A DNA stretch of 43,950 nt from Deltaproteobacteria bacterium HGW-Deltaproteobacteria-18 (GCA_002841885.1 PHBE01000023.1:1-43950), one strand, 5' to 3'; positions 32,988 to 42,863 are shown, counted from the first letter of the stretch. Program-made: numbers and translations. Notes: generated by a model not told the origin, from the letters alone.

Positions 32988-33752
32988 TTACATGTGGCTG
33001 AGAATAAATGGTCCGTCCTTGGTAATAGCCACCGAATGTTCAAAATGAGCAGATAGGCTTCGATCTTTGGTTACTGCTGTCCAACCGTCGGAGAGGATTT
33101 CGACCTGGTCGGTACCAATTGCAACCATTGGCTCAATGGCAATCACCATTCCCGGCTTCAAAGGCAATCTTGAGCTATTCTTGGGCACGTAATTGGGGAC
33201 TTCTGGCTTCTCATGAAGCATCCGGCCTATCCCATGACCAACAAATCGCTTTATAACGGAAAACCCTTGAGCCTCAACCCGTTCCTGTACAGCCCGTGAA
33301 ACATCGTAAAGGTCATTTCCTGGAACGGCCTGCTCGATTCCCAATCTGAGGGAATCCAAGGTAACTTCCAGTAAATGGGCCGCGCCCTTACTAATGCTTC
33401 CTACAGGAAAGGTCCTTGCGGTATCTCCGTAAAAACCCTGAAACTTAACGCCAAAATCAATGGATAATATGTCACCCTCAAGAAGTTCTCGCTTGGACGG
33501 AAATCCATGCACGATCTCTTCATTGACAGAACAGCATAGGGCATACGGGAAACCCAAATAGCCCTTGAATGCTGGAATAACATCAAAAGTAGCGCAAAGC
33601 TCTATAGCTTTTTCTTCCAATTCCCAGGTTGTTACTCCGGGGACAACCAAGCAGCCAACTTCATGAAGAATATTGGCCGCTATACGGTTGGCTTCTCGCA
33701 TGACGGCAATCTCCTGTGCGTTTTTCAGGAAAATGCCTCTATGTTTTTTCAA
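32988..33752 (-). CDS. map: Methionine aminopeptidase type I
   Basis: A 254-residue metallopeptidase that removes the N-terminal Met from new proteins. The metal ligands are visible in LLEGDILSIDFGVKFQGFYG and the Asp of YGDTARTFP, His in RFVGHGIGRMLHEKPEVPNY, Glu in VIAIEPMVA and Glu in HFEHSVAITKDG. The TTG at 33752 overlaps the secY stop (TTGA) and gives the family-like N terminus KKHRGIFLKNAQEIAVMREA. An ATG at 33701 has AGGAG at good spacing and could be an additional start, but it would lose conserved residues. Confidence 0.93.
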   Translation of the reverse strand: MKKHRGIFLKNAQEIAVMREANRIAANILHEVGCLVVPGVTTWELEEKAIELCATFDVIPAFKGYLGFPYALCCSVNEEIVHGFPSKRELLEGDILSIDFGVKFQGFYGDTARTFPVGSISKGAAHLLEVTLDSLRLGIEQAVPGNDLYDVSRAVQERVEAQGFSVIKRFVGHGIGRMLHEKPEVPNYVPKNSSRLPLKPGMVIAIEPMVAIGTDQVEILSDGWTAVTKDRSLSAHFEHSVAITKDGPFILSHM

Positions 33753-35062
33753 CCTTGCCTGCCCTTGATTTTCGCCTTGGCAAGCAAGCCGTCATATCTG
33801 CCCGAAATAAGATGCGACTGCACCTGGGACATGGTGTCCATGGCCACACCGACAACGATCAGCAGGGATGTTCCACCGTAATAGAAGGGAACATTGAACT
33901 GCTTCATCAAGACCATGGGCAAAACACAGACGAGCGAGATATACAAAGCGCCCCACAAAGTCAAACGGGTCAGAACCTTGTCGATGTACTCGTTGGTCTT
34001 GAACCCGGGGCGAATGCCGGGGACAAAAGCCCCTTGTTTCTTTAGGTTTTCGGAAATTTCCTTTGGATCAAAAACAATGGCCGTATAGAAAAAGCAGAAA
34101 AATACGATGAAAGCTACGAAACAAATATTGTAAATGATTGAATCTGGCCTGAAATAATCAGACATCTTGTTCAATATTTCAACATTTGAAAAGTTAGCAA
34201 TCGTCGCGGGAAACATCAGGATAGAAGATGCGAAAATTGGCGGAATAACTCCTGCCGTATTTATACGCAACGGCAGATGACTCGTCTGCCCTCCATACAT
34301 TTTCCGTCCGACCATACGCTTGGCGTAATGGATGGGAATTCTCCGCTGAGCTCGCTCCATGAAGGTGATGCCTACAAGAACCCCGGCCATGACGACCACA
34401 ACCAGCAGCACCGTGAAAAGAGAAACGTCACCGGCCGTGAAAAGCCGATAGGATTTCCCAATACCGCTGGGAAGTCCGGAGATGATGCCCGCGCATATGA
34501 TCAGACTGATACCGTTTCCGATTCCCTTCTCCGTGATTTTCTCACCCAGCCACATGATAAACACGGTGCCGGCCGTAAGAGTCAGAACGGTGATGATCCG
34601 AAATCCCCAACCAGGCATATACACGATGGAAGCCCCGGTGGGGCTTGTCATCGTTTCAACACCAATGGAGATCCCAAGACCCTGGATAACGGATATCAGC
34701 ACCGTTCCATATCGCGTATACTGGGTAATCTTCTTCTTCCCTGCAGCGCCTTCTTCCTTGCTCAGCCGTTTGAGTTCCGGGCTGACAACCGTCAAAAGCT
34801 GCAGGATGATCGAAGCGGAGATGTAAGGCATAATCCCAAGTGCAAATATGGACAGATTCATCAAGCCGCCGCCCGAAAACATATCGAACAGCCCAAAAAG
34901 GGTGTTTTGTGCGTTGGCAAAAAAATCTGCTAGAGCATTCCCGTCAACACCTGGTATCGGCAGATGAACACCTACTCGGAAAACAGCTAACAGGAGAAAA
35001 GTCCAAATAAACTTGCTTTTCAGCTCTGACATACCCGTGTTTGCGCCTTTGGATATACTCAC
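33749..35062 (-). CDS. secY: Preprotein translocase subunit SecY
   Basis: A 437-residue channel of the Sec translocon with ten membrane helices. LLAVFRVGVHLPIPGVD, ALGIMPYISASIILQLLTVV and the periplasmic plug region are family signatures; the cytoplasmic loop YAKRMVGRKMYGGQTSHLPL and C-terminal VPFYYGGTSLLIVVGVAMD follow. The start is GTG at 35062 (AAGGA upstream, two bases... after the rplO stop region); the open frame further upstream is inside rplO and not SecY-like. An ATG at 35032 is poorly spaced from any SD. Confidence 0.95.
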   Translation of the reverse strand: MSISKGANTGMSELKSKFIWTFLLLAVFRVGVHLPIPGVDGNALADFFANAQNTLFGLFDMFSGGGLMNLSIFALGIMPYISASIILQLLTVVSPELKRLSKEEGAAGKKKITQYTRYGTVLISVIQGLGISIGVETMTSPTGASIVYMPGWGFRIITVLTLTAGTVFIMWLGEKITEKGIGNGISLIICAGIISGLPSGIGKSYRLFTAGDVSLFTVLLVVVVMAGVLVGITFMERAQRRIPIHYAKRMVGRKMYGGQTSHLPLRINTAGVIPPIFASSILMFPATIANFSNVEILNKMSDYFRPDSIIYNICFVAFIVFFCFFYTAIVFDPKEISENLKKQGAFVPGIRPGFKTNEYIDKVLTRLTLWGALYISLVCVLPMVLMKQFNVPFYYGGTSLLIVVGVAMDTMSQVQSHLISGRYDGLLAKAKIKGRQG

Positions 35063-35066
35063 AATG

Positions 35067-35513
35067 CTATCCTTCGATCGAAATGGCTTCGCCACCTGCT
35101 GCAGTGATTTTTTCCACAGCCTGTTTGCTGAACTTGTGTGCCGTGATCTTAAGCGCCTTGACGGCTTCTCCGTCGCCAAGAATCTTGATCGGCTGATCAC
35201 GATCGACAAGGCCAGACAAGTACAAATCTTCGATCTTTACTTCGGTCATGTCAGCAAAGGCTGAATAGACGGTCGAAAGATTGAGAGTCTGGTAGACGAC
35301 GCGAAAAGGGTTCTTGAAGCCGCGCTTAGGCAGTCTGCGGTAAAGGCGCATCTGGCCGCCTTCAAACCATGCAGGAACTCCACCACCACTGCGGGCATTC
35401 TGACCCTTGTGACCTTTGCCTGAAGTTCCGCCCTGACCCGAAGCTGTTCCGCGGCCCAGTCTTTTCACCTTGGCGCGTTCCTCGGGGTATGGATACAATT
35501 CATGCAGGTTCAT
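35067..35513 (-). CDS. rplO: 50S ribosomal protein L15
   Basis: A 148-residue late-assembly protein. MNLHELYPYPEERAKVKRLG, GRGTASGQGGTSGKGHKGQ and GGQMRLYRRLPKRGFKNPF are the conserved glycine-rich and basic segments. Its ATG overlaps the rpmD stop (TAATG) and its stop is four bases before the secY GTG, giving tight coupling to the translocase gene. Confidence 0.97.
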   Translation of the reverse strand: MNLHELYPYPEERAKVKRLGRGTASGQGGTSGKGHKGQNARSGGGVPAWFEGGQMRLYRRLPKRGFKNPFRVVYQTLNLSTVYSAFADMTEVKIEDLYLSGLVDRDQPIKILGDGEAVKALKITAHKFSKQAVEKITAAGGEAISIEG

Positions 35514-35683
35514 TATTGAATAACCTCTACAAGATGCTTGACTTTATTGATCATCCCTCGAACACATTCATTGTCGGGAAGAGTGCGGACCTGGTTGAGC
35601 TTGGTAAACCCAAGAGCCTTGACAGTTCTTCTCTGCACAGGACTCTGGGTAATCAGGCTCTTAGTCAGTTTGATCTTAATCAT
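35513..35683 (-). CDS. rpmD: 50S ribosomal protein L30
   Basis: A 56-residue protein; it reads MIKIKLTKSLITQSPVQRRT, then KALGFTKLNQVRTLPDNECV and ends in KHLVEVIQ. Length and the LGL/KLN-type motif match L30. It lies between rpsE and rplO, overlapping the latter by one base, and follows GGTGA upstream of its ATG. Confidence 0.95.
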   Translation of the reverse strand: MIKIKLTKSLITQSPVQRRTVKALGFTKLNQVRTLPDNECVRGMINKVKHLVEVIQ

Positions 35684-35691
35684 AACTTCAC

Positions 35692-36183
35692 CTATTTTCT
35701 CTTGATGGTGAGAGTTTTGCCTCTCATCCGTCCGACGAGTTCGGCGCTGCGCAGTGAGCGCAGTCCCGCAAATGTAGCTCGAAGCACATTGTGGGGGTTG
35801 TTCGTGCCGATGGCCTTGGTCAGGATGTCATGAACGCCCGCAGCTTCCATGACAGCACGTACAGGTCCGCCAGCAATAATCCCGGTACCTGCGGAAGCAG
35901 GCTTGAGCATAACGTGGCCGGCACCAAAATTCCCCAGAACTTCGTAAGGAATGGTTCCATCGAGAAGTTCAACCTTCTGCATGTCCTTGCGAGCCCTGTC
36001 GGTGGCCTTTTTGATGGCATCAGGCACCTGATTGGCCTTACCCAGGCCGAATCCAACAGTTCCCTTGCCATCACCAACCACGACTAAAGCGCTGAAGCTG
36101 AATCGACGGCCACCCTTGACAACTTTGGCGACGCGATTGAGATAGACAATTTTCTCAATGAGTTCAAATTCGTTTTGTTGCAT
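35692..36183 (-). CDS. rpsE: 30S ribosomal protein S5
   Basis: A 163-residue protein of the decoding region. The N-terminal dsRNA-binding fold has [20 protein letters not shown] and [20 protein letters not shown]; the C-terminal domain has [20 protein letters not shown] and [20 protein letters not shown]. Nine bases separate it from rpmD. Confidence 0.97.
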   Translation of the reverse strand: MQQNEFELIEKIVYLNRVAKVVKGGRRFSFSALVVVGDGKGTVGFGLGKANQVPDAIKKATDRARKDMQKVELLDGTIPYEVLGNFGAGHVMLKPASAGTGIIAGGPVRAVMEAAGVHDILTKAIGTNNPHNVLRATFAGLRSLRSAELVGRMRGKTLTIKRK

Positions 36184-36195
36184 GGATGTCCTCGA

Positions 36196-36549
36196 TTAAA
36201 AATTTAAGCCGCCTTCTCGGGCTCCATCGGCAACGGCTTTTATCCGGCCATGGTATACGAAGCCGTTGCGATCAAAGACCACGGAAGTGATGCTCTTCTT
36301 GATCGCTTCTTCGGCAACCTTCTTTCCTACCAACTTCGCATTCTCGACGTTCAGACGGATATTGTCGCCTTCAAGGCACAGCGTTGAAGCGGATGCCAAT
36401 GTTGCGCCGGCCAGATCGTCGATTATCTGCGCGTAAATATGCTTGCTGGAGCGAAAAACAACCAGTCTCGGCCTTTCAGGCGTACCGTTGATCTTTTTAC
36501 GAATCCGCATTTTGCGCTTTTTACGGGCTTCATCTCTTGATAATTTCAT
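36196..36549 (-). CDS. rplR: 50S ribosomal protein L18
   Basis: A 117-residue 5S rRNA-binding protein. The basic N terminus ([20 protein letters not shown]), [19 protein letters not shown] and the C-terminal [20 protein letters not shown], then AREGGLNF, are the family pattern. Confidence 0.97.
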   Translation of the reverse strand: MKLSRDEARKKRKMRIRKKINGTPERPRLVVFRSSKHIYAQIIDDLAGATLASASTLCLEGDNIRLNVENAKLVGKKVAEEAIKKSITSVVFDRNGFVYHGRIKAVADGAREGGLNF

Positions 36550-36557
36550 AGCTTATC

Positions 36558-37097
36558 CTATTTCTTGCCGCCGGATTTGCCGGCCTTGCGACGGATAGTC
36601 TCATCAGTATATTTGATACCCTTGCCCTTGTACGGCTCAGGCGGACGGACCCGGCGAATCTGAGCCGCGACTTCACCGACGGCCTGCTTGTCACATCCGG
36701 AGATGGTAAGCTTGTTGCCTTCGGCCTTGGCCTGTATTCCGGCGGGCAACGCAAAGTTGACCGGATGAGAAAAACCGACATTCAGCACAACGGTATTGCC
36801 CTGGACATTGACCTTGTAACCAACGCCAATGACTTCGAGAGTCTTCTCGAAACCATTGGTGACGCCGGTGACGGCATTGGCAAGTAATGTTCTGCGCAAC
36901 CCATGCTGCTGGCGGGCGATCCGGCTGTCGTCAACTGGATTAACGGAAACCGTATTGTTGTCGACACTGACTGCAATGGCAGGATGTGTAGCGAGAGTAA
37001 GAACCCCCTTGGGTCCTTTCACTTCTATCCCGCTTTCCGCGATTTTAAGATCAACACCACCAGGGATGCTGATCGGCATTTTTCCTACTCGAGACAT
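36558..37097 (-). CDS. rplF: 50S ribosomal protein L6
   Basis: A 179-residue protein near the factor-binding site. MSRVGKMPISIPGGVDLKIA begins it; VIGVGYKVNVQGNTVVLNVG and VGEVAAQIRRVRPPEPYKGK are the diagnostic repeats. Length is standard. Gaps of eight and nine bases separate it from rplR and rpsH. Confidence 0.97.
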   Translation of the reverse strand: MSRVGKMPISIPGGVDLKIAESGIEVKGPKGVLTLATHPAIAVSVDNNTVSVNPVDDSRIARQQHGLRRTLLANAVTGVTNGFEKTLEVIGVGYKVNVQGNTVVLNVGFSHPVNFALPAGIQAKAEGNKLTISGCDKQAVGEVAAQIRRVRPPEPYKGKGIKYTDETIRRKAGKSGGKK

Positions 37098-37106
37098 AGC
37101 GATCTC

Positions 37107-37490
37107 CTACCAAATCTCACAAAGAAGTTCGCCGCCAACGCCGATTTCGGCAGCCTGTTTTCCCTCGAGCACACCCTTGGATGTGGACAAAATGCAAATT
37201 CCAAGACCATTTTGCACAGAAGGAATGCTCTTCGCACCCACATAAATACGACGACCAGGCTTGCTGATTCTCTTCAAGCCGGCAACGACAGCCTTATTTT
37301 CATGGTATTTCAAATTAACCAGTAAGGCATCATTCTCAAGGGCATATCCATTGATATAGCCCTCTTCGTTCAATATTTTGAGCAGCGCCTCGCGGGTGCG
37401 GCTGGGAGTAATGGAAACAGTTGAATGCATCGCTTTGTATGCATTACGAATTCGAGTCAATAAATCTGCAATAGGATCTATGACAGACAT
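37107..37490 (-). CDS. rpsH: 30S ribosomal protein S8
   Basis: A 127-residue primary 16S binder and, in E. coli, translational repressor of the spc operon. DPIADLLTRIRNAYKAMHST, ISKPGRRIYVGAKSIPSVQN and the C-terminal GLGICILSTSKGVLEGKQAA, then GGELLCEIW, identify it. Confidence 0.97.
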   Translation of the reverse strand: MSVIDPIADLLTRIRNAYKAMHSTVSITPSRTREALLKILNEEGYINGYALENDALLVNLKYHENKAVVAGLKRISKPGRRIYVGAKSIPSVQNGLGICILSTSKGVLEGKQAAEIGVGGELLCEIW

Positions 37491-37503
37491 GAGCGTACCT
37501 CAT

Positions 37504-37689
37504 TTACCAGCTAGATTTTCTTACGCCAGGCAGTTCACCGGCAAGGGCCATATTCCTGAAGCAGATTCTGCAAATGCCGAACTTGCGCATGAAGGCTCTT
37601 GGCCGACCGCAAATGGGGCATCTGTTATACTGGCGTGTGGAAAATTTGGGCTTCCGCTGAGCCTTGACCATCAAAGATGTGCGAGTCAA
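37504..37689 (-). CDS. rpsN: 30S ribosomal protein S14, zinc type (type Z)
   Basis: A 61-residue S14, the short zinc-binding form. Cysteines 24, 27, 40 and 43 ([24 protein letters not shown]) make the zinc knuckle, and it ends in [12 protein letters not shown]. The start is TTG at 37689 with GGAGGAG upstream, giving exactly the usual type Z length; the frame open further upstream lies in the gap and rplE. Confidence 0.95.
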   Translation of the reverse strand: MTRTSLMVKAQRKPKFSTRQYNRCPICGRPRAFMRKFGICRICFRNMALAGELPGVRKSSW

Positions 37690-37702
37690 GTTACACTCCT
37701 CC

Positions 37703-38242
37703 TTACTTCTTGAAGGGCATTCCAAGAAGCTTCAAAAGCATCTTGCCTTCTTTGTCAGTCTGGGCAGTAGTTATAACAGAAATATTCATACCCACTGCTT
37801 TTTCAATCCTATCGATCTCGATTTCGGGAAAGATAGTATGTTCCTTTATGCCAAGGGTATAATTTCCGCGGCCATCAAAACCTCTGTCCGGTACGCCCCG
37901 GAAGTCGCGGACTCTGGGAAGCGCTATCGTCAGAAGCTTCTCCAAAAAAGCCCACATCCTGTCTCCTCGAAGCGATACCCGGCAGCCTACAGGCATACCC
38001 TCACGCAGCTTAAAAGCAGCGATGGATTTCTTTGCCCGAGTTACAACGGCCCGCTGACCAGCAATCAGAGACAAATCGCGTACAGAATCCTGTATGATTT
38101 TGTTATTCTGGCTACCTTCACCCAGCCCCATGTTCAATGAGACACATTTAATCGAAGGAATCTGCATCACTGACGTGTAGTTGAATTCCTTCGAGAGTTC
38201 AGGAGCGACTTTATCTTTGTAGATCTTTTCGAGACTACTCAT
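37703..38242 (-). CDS. rplE: 50S ribosomal protein L5
   Basis: A 179-residue 5S rRNA-binding protein that contacts P-site tRNA. Signatures are [60 protein letters not shown] and [17 protein letters not shown]. Standard length; nine bases after rplX. Confidence 0.97.
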   Translation of the reverse strand: MSSLEKIYKDKVAPELSKEFNYTSVMQIPSIKCVSLNMGLGEGSQNNKIIQDSVRDLSLIAGQRAVVTRAKKSIAAFKLREGMPVGCRVSLRGDRMWAFLEKLLTIALPRVRDFRGVPDRGFDGRGNYTLGIKEHTIFPEIEIDRIEKAVGMNISVITTAQTDKEGKMLLKLLGMPFKK

Positions 38243-38251
38243 TGCTGCACC

Positions 38252-38581
38252 TTAACTGATCGTTTCATTGCATTTTTTGCAATAACGAACTTTCTTGTTA
38301 TCGTCGGTAAACTTATAACCCACTCTTGTCGGCTTTGAGCAAGCATTGCACACCAGCTGAACGTTAGAGACGTTCACAGGCATTTCCTTCTCAACTATTC
38401 CGCCAGGCTGGTTGTTATAAGGATTGGGCTTGGTGTGTTTTTTCACCATATTAGCCTTCTCGACAATAACCTGCTTTTTGCTGCGAAGAATTTTGACAAT
38501 CTTGCCGATCTTACCTTTGTCTTTTCCGACAAGAATCATCACATTGTCATCTTTGTGAATTTTCCAGACATGAGTAGACAT
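38252..38581 (-). CDS. rplX: 50S ribosomal protein L24 with C-terminal Cys4 ribbon
   Basis: A 109-residue assembly initiator protein. The KOW domain reads [20 protein letters not shown], followed by [20 protein letters not shown]. Cys78, Cys81, Cys101 and Cys104 ([16 protein letters not shown]) form a putative zinc ribbon that E. coli L24 lacks. It starts three bases after the rplN stop. Confidence 0.96.
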   Translation of the reverse strand: MSTHVWKIHKDDNVMILVGKDKGKIGKIVKILRSKKQVIVEKANMVKKHTKPNPYNNQPGGIVEKEMPVNVSNVQLVCNACSKPTRVGYKFTDDNKKVRYCKKCNETIS

Positions 38582-38584
38582 AGA

Positions 38585-38953
38585 TTACAACACCTCTGGG
38601 GCTAAAGATACAATCTTCATAAAGTTCTTTGCCCGCAATTCACGTGCAACAGGCCCAAAAATACGAGTGCCCATCGGCTCAAGGTTTTTATTCAGCATAA
38701 CAGCTGAATTATTGTCGAAGCGGATAAAAGTTCCATCAGGACGGCCGATCTCTTTTGTTGTTCTTACAACTACTGCCTGGAGAACATCGCCCTTTTTGAC
38801 TTTTCCATGAGGAATCGCTTCTTTGACTGACACCATGATGATGTCGCCAACACGAGCATAACGCCTCTTGCTTCCGCCCAGCACCTTGATGCAGGCAACC
38901 TTCTTGGCTCCGGAATTGTCTGCGACATCCAAAGTCGTCTGCATTTGAATCAT
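38585..38953 (-). CDS. rplN: 50S ribosomal protein L14
   Basis: A 122-residue interface protein. [40 protein letters not shown] and the C-terminal [20 protein letters not shown], then PEVL, are almost canonical. It follows rpsQ by 11 bases. Confidence 0.98.
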   Translation of the reverse strand: MIQMQTTLDVADNSGAKKVACIKVLGGSKRRYARVGDIIMVSVKEAIPHGKVKKGDVLQAVVVRTTKEIGRPDGTFIRFDNNSAVMLNKNLEPMGTRIFGPVARELRAKNFMKIVSLAPEVL

Positions 38954-38964
38954 TTTACAATCCC

Positions 38965-39234
38965 CTACAAAGCTCTTTCAATGATTTTCATCAGATGCCA
39001 GTTTTTCCGCGCACTTAAAGGACGGGACTCGACGATCTGAACTTTATCCCCAATGTGACATTCATTGTTGGGGTCATGAGCCATGAATTTCTTTCTGCGG
39101 CGGATATATTTTTTAAGAACAGGATGTTTGACCAGTGTTTCGACACGCACGACAATGGTCTTGTCGTTCTTATCGCTCACTACGAAGCCAACAAGAGTTC
39201 TCTTGTTTGATGTCTTTCCGCTGTTACTCATCAC
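38965..39234 (-). CDS. rpsQ: 30S ribosomal protein S17
   Basis: An 89-residue OB-fold primary 16S binder. [40 protein letters not shown] and [20 protein letters not shown] define it. Its start overlaps the rpmC stop by 11 bases. Confidence 0.97.
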   Translation of the reverse strand: MMSNSGKTSNKRTLVGFVVSDKNDKTIVVRVETLVKHPVLKKYIRRRKKFMAHDPNNECHIGDKVQIVESRPLSARKNWHLMKIIERAL

Positions 39235-39427
39235 CTGTCTCCATGTCCTTCGCTTTCAAAATCGTCAAAATCCGAGCTATGGATTTCTTAACAAGCGGTA
39301 TTCTCTGACTATTTTCAAGCTGCGCGGTTGCATGCTGAAAACGAAGATTCATCAATTCCTTACGAAATTCACCAAGTTTGACCTGGAGCTTCTCAGGACC
39401 CAATTCCCGTAATTGTTGAGCATTCAT
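39224..39427 (-). CDS. rpmC: 50S ribosomal protein L29
   Basis: A 67-residue two-helix protein at the exit tunnel rim. ELGPEKLQVKLGEFRKELMN, LRFQHATAQLENSQRIPLVK and KSIARILTILKAKD are typical. It lies between rplP (six-base gap) and rpsQ (overlapping). Confidence 0.96.
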   Translation of the reverse strand: MNAQQLRELGPEKLQVKLGEFRKELMNLRFQHATAQLENSQRIPLVKKSIARILTILKAKDMETGDE

Positions 39428-39433
39428 CCTGTC

Positions 39434-39841
39434 TTACTCCTTTTCGACTATGGTAGTCTTTATAGGCAGCTTGTAGGCAGCTCTCTGCAATGCTTCTTTA
39501 GCCAGCTCCACGTCGACACCCTTGATTTCATAAAGGATGCGACCTCTCTGAACTGGTGCGCACCATCCGACTGGCGAGCCCTTGCCTTTACCCTGACGAA
39601 CTTCCAAGGGTTTGGCCGTAATCGTCTTGTCGGGAAAAATACGAATGAAAACCTTACCGCCTCTTTTAATGTGCCGCATCATCGCGATACGGGCGGCTTC
39701 AATTTGCTGACTCGTGAGTTTTCCGCATTCCATAGCCTTCAAACCGATTTCACCAAAAGCAACCGTGGTCGCGCGTCCTGCAAGACCGCGTATACGACCC
39801 TTCTGCTGCTTCCGAAATTTGACCTTTTTAGGACTCAGCAT
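39434..39841 (-). CDS. rplP: 50S ribosomal protein L16
   Basis: A 135-residue protein near the A site. [40 protein letters not shown] and [20 protein letters not shown] followed by [18 protein letters not shown] are diagnostic. Its ATG overlaps the rpsC stop as TGATG. Confidence 0.98.
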   Translation of the reverse strand: MLSPKKVKFRKQQKGRIRGLAGRATTVAFGEIGLKAMECGKLTSQQIEAARIAMMRHIKRGGKVFIRIFPDKTITAKPLEVRQGKGKGSPVGWCAPVQRGRILYEIKGVDVELAKEALQRAAYKLPIKTTIVEKE

Positions 39842-40479
39842 CAGCTATCTACCTCACTCAGGATCTCACCCTTGAACACCCAAACCTTTACGCCAATGAT
39901 ACCGTAAGTGGTTTTGGCAAGCGCAACACCGTAGTCGATGTCGGCACGCAGGGTATGCAAAGGTACGCGACCCTCTCTCGCCCATTCTGTACGAGCGATT
40001 TCCGCTCCACCAAGACGTCCGCCACACTGGACCTTGATCCCGAGTGCACCGAACTTCTGGGCCATGCCCAGGGTCTTCTTGATGGCTCGACGAAAAGCTA
40101 CCCGGCGCTCGAGCTGCTGCGCAATTGATTCCGCAACGAGCTGTGCATCTGTTTCCGGGCGGCGAATTTCGTTAACCTCTATCACAAACTCACGAGCAAA
40201 CTTGCCTTTGAGTTCAGCCCGCAGCTTTTCAATTTCAACGCCCTTTCGTCCGATAACAATACCGGGGCGTGCAGTGAAAAGAATCAAACGAACCTTGTCG
40301 GCAGCTCTCTCGATTTCAATCTTGGAAATACCGGCGTGAAACAGCTTTTCTTTTACATACTTCCGAAGCTTACTGTCTTCGAAAACATACTCAGCATATT
40401 TCTTGTCGCTAAACCAACGGGACTTCCAGTTTTTATTGTATCCCAGACGGAATCCGTAAGGATGAACTTTATGACCCAA
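39841..40479 (-). CDS. rpsC: 30S ribosomal protein S3
   Basis: A 212-residue protein at the mRNA entry channel. [20 protein letters not shown] starts it, the KH domain has [20 protein letters not shown], and the C-terminal domain [20 protein letters not shown]. Length is standard for the shorter bacterial form. Confidence 0.98.
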   Translation of the reverse strand: MGHKVHPYGFRLGYNKNWKSRWFSDKKYAEYVFEDSKLRKYVKEKLFHAGISKIEIERAADKVRLILFTARPGIVIGRKGVEIEKLRAELKGKFAREFVIEVNEIRRPETDAQLVAESIAQQLERRVAFRRAIKKTLGMAQKFGALGIKVQCGGRLGGAEIARTEWAREGRVPLHTLRADIDYGVALAKTTYGIIGVKVWVFKGEILSEVDS

Positions 40480-40491
40480 AGCACTGCCCTC

Positions 40492-40824
40492 CTAGAGTTC
40501 ATCGACAACCACAGTAATGTGGCTGCTGCGCTTGATAATTCTGTAAGCCCGGCCCATTGCCCTCGATTGAATCCGCTTCCAGCTCGGGCCGCCATCGATG
40601 CGAACTTCCTTCACATAGAGGTTGTCGACGTTGAGCTTGGAGTTGTGTTCAGCGTTGGCAATTGCAGTCGTCAGAACCTTCTCAATCAGACGGGCAGCTT
40701 TCTTGGGGGTGAATTTCAGGACATTCAACGCATCTTCCACGTGTTTACCGGTCACGTTACGTGCGACCAACCTGGCTTTCTGCGGGGAAACGCGTATAAA
40801 CTTGGCAACTGATCTTGTTTCCAT
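40492..40824 (-). CDS. rplV: 50S ribosomal protein L22
   Basis: A 110-residue protein lining the exit tunnel. KFIRVSPQKARLVARNVTGK, LKFTPKKAARLIEKVLTTAI and the tunnel loop region VRIDGGPSWKRIQSRAMGRA identify it. It lies between rpsS (14 bases) and rpsC (12 bases). Confidence 0.97.
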   Translation of the reverse strand: METRSVAKFIRVSPQKARLVARNVTGKHVEDALNVLKFTPKKAARLIEKVLTTAIANAEHNSKLNVDNLYVKEVRIDGGPSWKRIQSRAMGRAYRIIKRSSHITVVVDEL

Positions 40825-40838
40825 TTGAAACTTCCTGT

Positions 40839-41111
40839 CTATTTCTTCTTCTTATCAGCAGCGTGGCCAAAATAAGTCCTGGTGGGTGCAAATTCACCAA
40901 GTTTGTGTCCGACCATATTCTCAGAGACAAACACCGGGATAAATTTCTTTCCATTATGAACTGCAAAGGTAAGTCCGACCATCTCGGGTAAAATCGTAGA
41001 CCGGCGAGACCAAGTCTTGATCACCTGACGGCTTCTATCAGCGTGGGATTTTTCCACCTTGTTAAGCAGATGGCCATCCACGAAAGGGCCTTTTTTCAGA
41101 GACCTAGGCAT
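40839..41111 (-). CDS. rpsS: 30S ribosomal protein S19
   Basis: A 90-residue head protein partnered with S13. [40 protein letters not shown] and [20 protein letters not shown] are canonical. Eight bases separate it from rplB. Confidence 0.98.
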   Translation of the reverse strand: MPRSLKKGPFVDGHLLNKVEKSHADRSRQVIKTWSRRSTILPEMVGLTFAVHNGKKFIPVFVSENMVGHKLGEFAPTRTYFGHAADKKKK

Positions 41112-41119
41112 AGAAACTC

Positions 41120-41950
41120 CTACTTACTTCCACGGCGTTTTACGATTAACTTGGACGAAGGCTTCTTCGGCGAACGGGTCTTGTATCCCTTTGTAGGCTT
41201 ACCCCAAGGGGTAACGGGATGACGTCCACCAGAGCTTCTGCCCTCGCCACCACCCAACGGGTGATCGACAGGGTTCATCGCTACGCCACGAACCTTAGGA
41301 CGCTTGCCCAACCAGCGGTTACGTCCGGCCTTACCGATAGAGACATTCTCATGCTCGATATTGCCGACCTGACCGACGGTCGCGATGTTCACGGCCAAAA
41401 CCTTGCGAACTTCACCCGACGGCAATCTGAGCAGAGCGTACTTGTCTTCCTTGGCGATAACCTGAGCATAAGCTCCGGCGGAGCGGGCCAGCTGGCCTCC
41501 GCGACCGGGGTACAGCTCAATGTTGTGCACCAGGGTGCCAAGGGGGATACGAGCCAAAGCCAAGGCATTGCCCGGCTTGATGTCAGCTTTGTCGCCGGCT
41601 AGAATCTGATCGCCGACATTGAGTCCAAGCGGACAGATTATGTAACGCTTATCGCCATCGGCATAATGCAGCAGAGCGATGCGCGCACTTCTGTTCGGAT
41701 CGTACTCGATGGTGGCAACCTTGGCCGGAACATCAATTTTGTTACGCTTAAAATCAATCAGGCGATACAAAGACTTGTTTCCACCGCCACGGCGGCGCAT
41801 GGTTACACGGCCGTTATTATTGCGACCGCTTTTTTTATTCAAACCCTTGGTCAGGGACTTTTCAGGAGTTGTGCACGTGATCTCATCAAACGTGAGAACC
41901 GTCTGCGACCTGCGTCCGGCAGATGTGGGTTTAAGCTTTCGAATTGCCAT
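41120..41950 (-). CDS. rplB: 50S ribosomal protein L2
   Basis: A 276-residue protein needed for subunit joining and peptidyl transfer. [20 protein letters not shown] near the start, [40 protein letters not shown] and [20 protein letters not shown] identify it; the last contains the conserved histidine region. Confidence 0.98.
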   Translation of the reverse strand: MAIRKLKPTSAGRRSQTVLTFDEITCTTPEKSLTKGLNKKSGRNNNGRVTMRRRGGGNKSLYRLIDFKRNKIDVPAKVATIEYDPNRSARIALLHYADGDKRYIICPLGLNVGDQILAGDKADIKPGNALALARIPLGTLVHNIELYPGRGGQLARSAGAYAQVIAKEDKYALLRLPSGEVRKVLAVNIATVGQVGNIEHENVSIGKAGRNRWLGKRPKVRGVAMNPVDHPLGGGEGRSSGGRHPVTPWGKPTKGYKTRSPKKPSSKLIVKRRGSK

Positions 41951-41952
41951 GA

Positions 41953-42243
41953 TTACACCCCTTCAAAGAAATCAATCTTTTCGCCGGCGGCAAGAGATAC
42001 GTACGCTTTCTTGTATCCGCTGATCTTGCCAACCACGCGACCGAACTTCTTTCTAGTACGCGGGCGGTAATTGACAATGTTCACGGCGGTGACTTTCACG
42101 TTGAATACGTTCTCCACTGCACGCTGCACATCGATTTTGTTCGCGGCAGAATGAACAAAAAAAGCAACTTGGTTTCCAAGTTCCTTGAGGCCCGTGGATT
42201 TTTCAGAAATCAACGGCCTGAGTAATACTTGCGTGCTTTCCAT
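41953..42243 (-). CDS. rplW: 50S ribosomal protein L23
   Basis: A 96-residue exit-tunnel protein that docks trigger factor and [43 protein letters not shown] and [20 protein letters not shown] are family signatures. Its ATG overlaps the rplD stop (TAATG); two bases separate its stop from rplB. Confidence 0.97.
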   Translation of the reverse strand: MESTQVLLRPLISEKSTGLKELGNQVAFFVHSAANKIDVQRAVENVFNVKVTAVNIVNYRPRTRKKFGRVVGKISGYKKAYVSLAAGEKIDFFEGV

Positions 42244-42863
42244 TATTTCAACCTCTCCTGCAGGGCCAAAACAGCACCCTGGTCCAGGACCATCTGGGGA
42301 TACTTGAGGATTTCGTAAACATTGATCGACTGCGGATCCAACACGAGAATACCAGGAACGTTCCTGGCCGAAAGAGCAAGGTTGGTATCTTTTTCAGCAA
42401 CAACAATCAAGGCTTTTTTCAACCCAAGGGTATCCTTGCAGGCCACAAAGTTCTTGGTCTTGATCTCGTCGAACTGGAGCTTGTTGACAACAAGCATGTT
42501 CTCGGAGGTAAACCGCGAGGAGATGGCCATCTTCAGAGCAAGCTTGCGGATCTGCTTGTTGATCTTGAAACTGTAATCACGGGCCTGAGGTCCGTGAATC
42601 ACTGCGCCGCTTCTCCAGAGAGGGGAGCGACTGGATCCGGCACGGGCACGACCGGTGCCCTTCTGGCGCCATGGTTTTTTGCCACCACCCCGCACCAGAC
42701 CGCGGGTTTTAACACCGACGGTTCCGGAGCGAAGCTTCGCCAAATGAGACTTCACAGCCAGATGAAGCACTTCGGGTCTGACTTCGACCTGGAAGATATC
42801 ATCAGCCAGGGAAATCTCGCCGACTTCCTTCCTGTTTTGATCGTATACTTTCGCGTTTGCCAT
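42243..42863 (-). CDS. rplD: 50S ribosomal protein L4
   Basis: A 206-residue tunnel protein. The extended loop is clear in RGLVRGGGKKPWRQKGTGRA and RAGSSRSPLWRSGAVIHGPQ. In E. coli L4 represses the S10 operon through its leader; that leader would lie outside or at the tuf-rpsJ junction and is not evident. It follows rplC by 13 bases. Confidence 0.97.
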   Translation of the reverse strand: MANAKVYDQNRKEVGEISLADDIFQVEVRPEVLHLAVKSHLAKLRSGTVGVKTRGLVRGGGKKPWRQKGTGRARAGSSRSPLWRSGAVIHGPQARDYSFKINKQIRKLALKMAISSRFTSENMLVVNKLQFDEIKTKNFVACKDTLGLKKALIVVAEKDTNLALSARNVPGILVLDPQSINVYEILKYPQMVLDQGAVLALQERLK

